From positions 1 to 5,635 of the forward strand of contig JAGWSK010000465.1 of assembly GCA_028869355.1 (NCBI GenBank): a stretch of 5,635 nt of DNA, given 5' to 3'. This document shows positions 4,737 to 5,635 of this stretch, one piece after another (positions within the stretch are counted from its first letter, which is position 1; every line of letters begins with the position of its first letter). Below the pieces are notes generated by a model. That model saw only the letters and a list, made by a program, of their open reading frames with translations, was not told the origin of the DNA and ran no database searches. The stretch is from Alphaproteobacteria bacterium (GTDB taxonomy: Bacteria; Pseudomonadota; Alphaproteobacteria; Micropepsales; Micropepsaceae). The position numbers and the translations under genes are program-made.

Positions 4737-5606
4737 TCATACCCGGCCGCGGATTGCGGCGCGGAGCATGATCCATTGGCGGCGGTAGCCGGCGATTTCA
4801 GTCGAGTCGTGGTAGACATCATAGCCTGGCTGATTCAGTATGCGGATAAATGCTGGAACCAGGGCCGCGGGAAGGATCGCCGGCAGATACTTCCGTTCGG
4901 TTCTTGCGACATGCCGGTAATGCGTGCGCGCGATTTCCGACATGCGCGCGATCAGGGCGGCGATATCCGGTGACATGCGTCCGCGCAGAAGCTGATCAGG
5001 CGAAACGCCAACCGCCGCCATTTCGTCCGCCGGCATTGCGACATGCGCACGGCCTGCGTGAAACGGCAGGACGCGCAGCAATCCGGTGACGGCATAGGCA
5101 ATCCCCGCCTCACGGGCATTCTCATCGAGAGTCTTCCCTGCCCCGAGCACACGCGCCGCCAGCCGCATCAGACTTCCCGAAGTGGTATCCCCATAGGATT
5201 CAAACTGCGCCAGATCGGCAAACGGCGCCGGATCGATATCCAATTCGCGTGCGTCGATCAGATCATCAAAGGCCGACCGCGGCAGTTGATGCCGCTCGAC
5301 CGCGGTCCCCAGCTTCGTCAGGAGTTCCGTGCGCGCCGATGCCCCGGCGTAGATCTCCTCGATGCGTTCGCGCCACCATTGCAGCCGTATTTGCCCCGCC
5401 ACCGGATTGTGCACGGTCTCGGCGATTTTCGCGATTTCATAATTGAAGGCGTAGAGCGCGAAGATATCAGCCCGGACAGTTTCCGGCGCAAACAGCGCCG
5501 CGATATAGCGATCGTAATCGTGCTGTCGGACGAGGGATACGCAGTAAGTGGCCGTTCGGACGCTCCCCTCGCCCAGCAGCGCCAGAGCGCGCGTGCAAAA
5601 GTGCAC
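4737..5606 (-). CDS. Squalene/phytoene-synthase-fold protein, NDUFAF6-like
   Basis: 289 residues if read from GTG 5606. The family region begins with YCVSLVRQHDYDRYIAALF (21-39), then FALYAFNYEIAKI (49-61), GQIRLQWWRERIEEIY (71-86), LIDARELDID (116-125), YGDTTSGSL (138-145) and GLLRVLPFHAGRAHVAMP (175-192). True squalene and phytoene synthases carry DxxxD-type Mg2+-diphosphate motifs in the FNYEIAKI and RVLPFH regions; neither is present. The layout matches NDUFAF6, the mitochondrial complex I assembly factor, and its alphaproteobacterial homologues, so a role in NADH dehydrogenase assembly is more likely than terpenoid synthesis (inference from family). The start is uncertain: no ATG exists between the in-frame TGA at 5633-5631 and the conserved region, and GTG 5606 lies in a strong hairpin. 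Confidence 0.85.
   Translation of the reverse strand: MHFCTRALALLGEGSVRTATYCVSLVRQHDYDRYIAALFAPETVRADIFALYAFNYEIAKIAETVHNPVAGQIRLQWWRERIEEIYAGASARTELLTKLGTAVERHQLPRSAFDDLIDARELDIDPAPFADLAQFESYGDTTSGSLMRLAARVLGAGKTLDENAREAGIAYAVTGLLRVLPFHAGRAHVAMPADEMAAVGVSPDQLLRGRMSPDIAALIARMSEIARTHYRHVARTERKYLPAILPAALVPAFIRILNQPGYDVYHDSTEIAGYRRQWIMLRAAIRGRV
5563..5570 (-). promoter_or_regulatory. Shine-Dalgarno-like GAGGGGAG near the NDUFAF6-like start
   Basis: GAGGGGAG on the minus strand lies 7 bases before an in-frame ACG (5555-5553), four codons before the conserved Cys22. No ATG, GTG or TTG lies at that distance. It may mark the real translation start region rather than GTG 5606, or may be part of the GC-rich palindromic element. 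Confidence 0.35.
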
Positions 5607-5619
5607 GCGCGGGCGCTGC
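5576..5619. repeat. Strong hairpin spanning the annotated start of the NDUFAF6-like gene
   Basis: The outer stem GCAGCGCC (5576-5583) pairs with GGCGCTGC (5612-5619). The inner 10-base stem CGCGCGTGCA (5588-5597) pairs with TGCACGCGCG (5602-5611) around an AAAG loop, with a 4-base bulge (AGAG) on one side. Flanking CCCCTCGCCC and TCCCTCTCCC tracts resemble the arms of GC-rich REP-type elements. The GTG at 5606-5604 is in the inner stem. The element may continue beyond the window end. Confidence 0.6.
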
Positions 5620-5635
5620 GTCCCTCTCCCTCACG

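Overview
The window looks like a chromosomal segment of a GC-rich alphaproteobacterium. Three things suggest this: a folate/FAD-dependent tRNA methyltransferase TrmFO, a squalene/phytoene-synthase-fold protein of the NDUFAF6-like type common in Alphaproteobacteria, and dense GC-rich palindromes between genes. Genus cannot be read from the sequence. No rRNA, tRNA, CRISPR array, transposase or integrase gene is visible.

Layout. Positions 1-1326 (minus strand) hold a compact four-gene operon: an ArsR-type repressor, a VOC/glyoxalase-fold protein, an AHSA1/SRPBCC protein and a small membrane protein cut off by the window edge. The first three genes overlap by 4 bases each (GTGA, ATGA) and the fourth starts 3 bases after the third. 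The operon promoter (1358-1387) carries two copies of ATAACC-N4-(A/G)GTTAT, very probably the repressor's own operators. Positions 1421-1529 hold a structured GC-rich inverted-repeat element, not a gene. Positions 1544-2434 (minus) encode a six-helix membrane protein of unknown function. A 137-base gap with a small hairpin separates it from trmFO (2572-3924, plus), which starts divergently.

Directly behind trmFO, tail to tail with 3 bases between stops, is a solitary VapB-type antitoxin gene (3928-4140, minus). It has no toxin partner, and its Shine-Dalgarno points to an ATA rather than an ATG/GTG. A 142-residue cysteine-containing orphan protein follows (4287-4715, plus), with its own extended -10 promoter. 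The window closes with an NDUFAF6-like gene (4737 to about 5606, minus) whose only conventional start codon lies inside a 44-base hairpin.

How the genes work together. Only the ArsR operon is a clear functional unit. TrmFO (tRNA m5U54) and the NDUFAF6-like protein (probable complex I assembly factor) are housekeeping genes. The antitoxin and the orphan ORF between them look like accessory material. Most of the window is ordinary; the points worth checking are the twin operator, the two intergenic palindromic elements, the unusual start-codon contexts and the orphan ORF.
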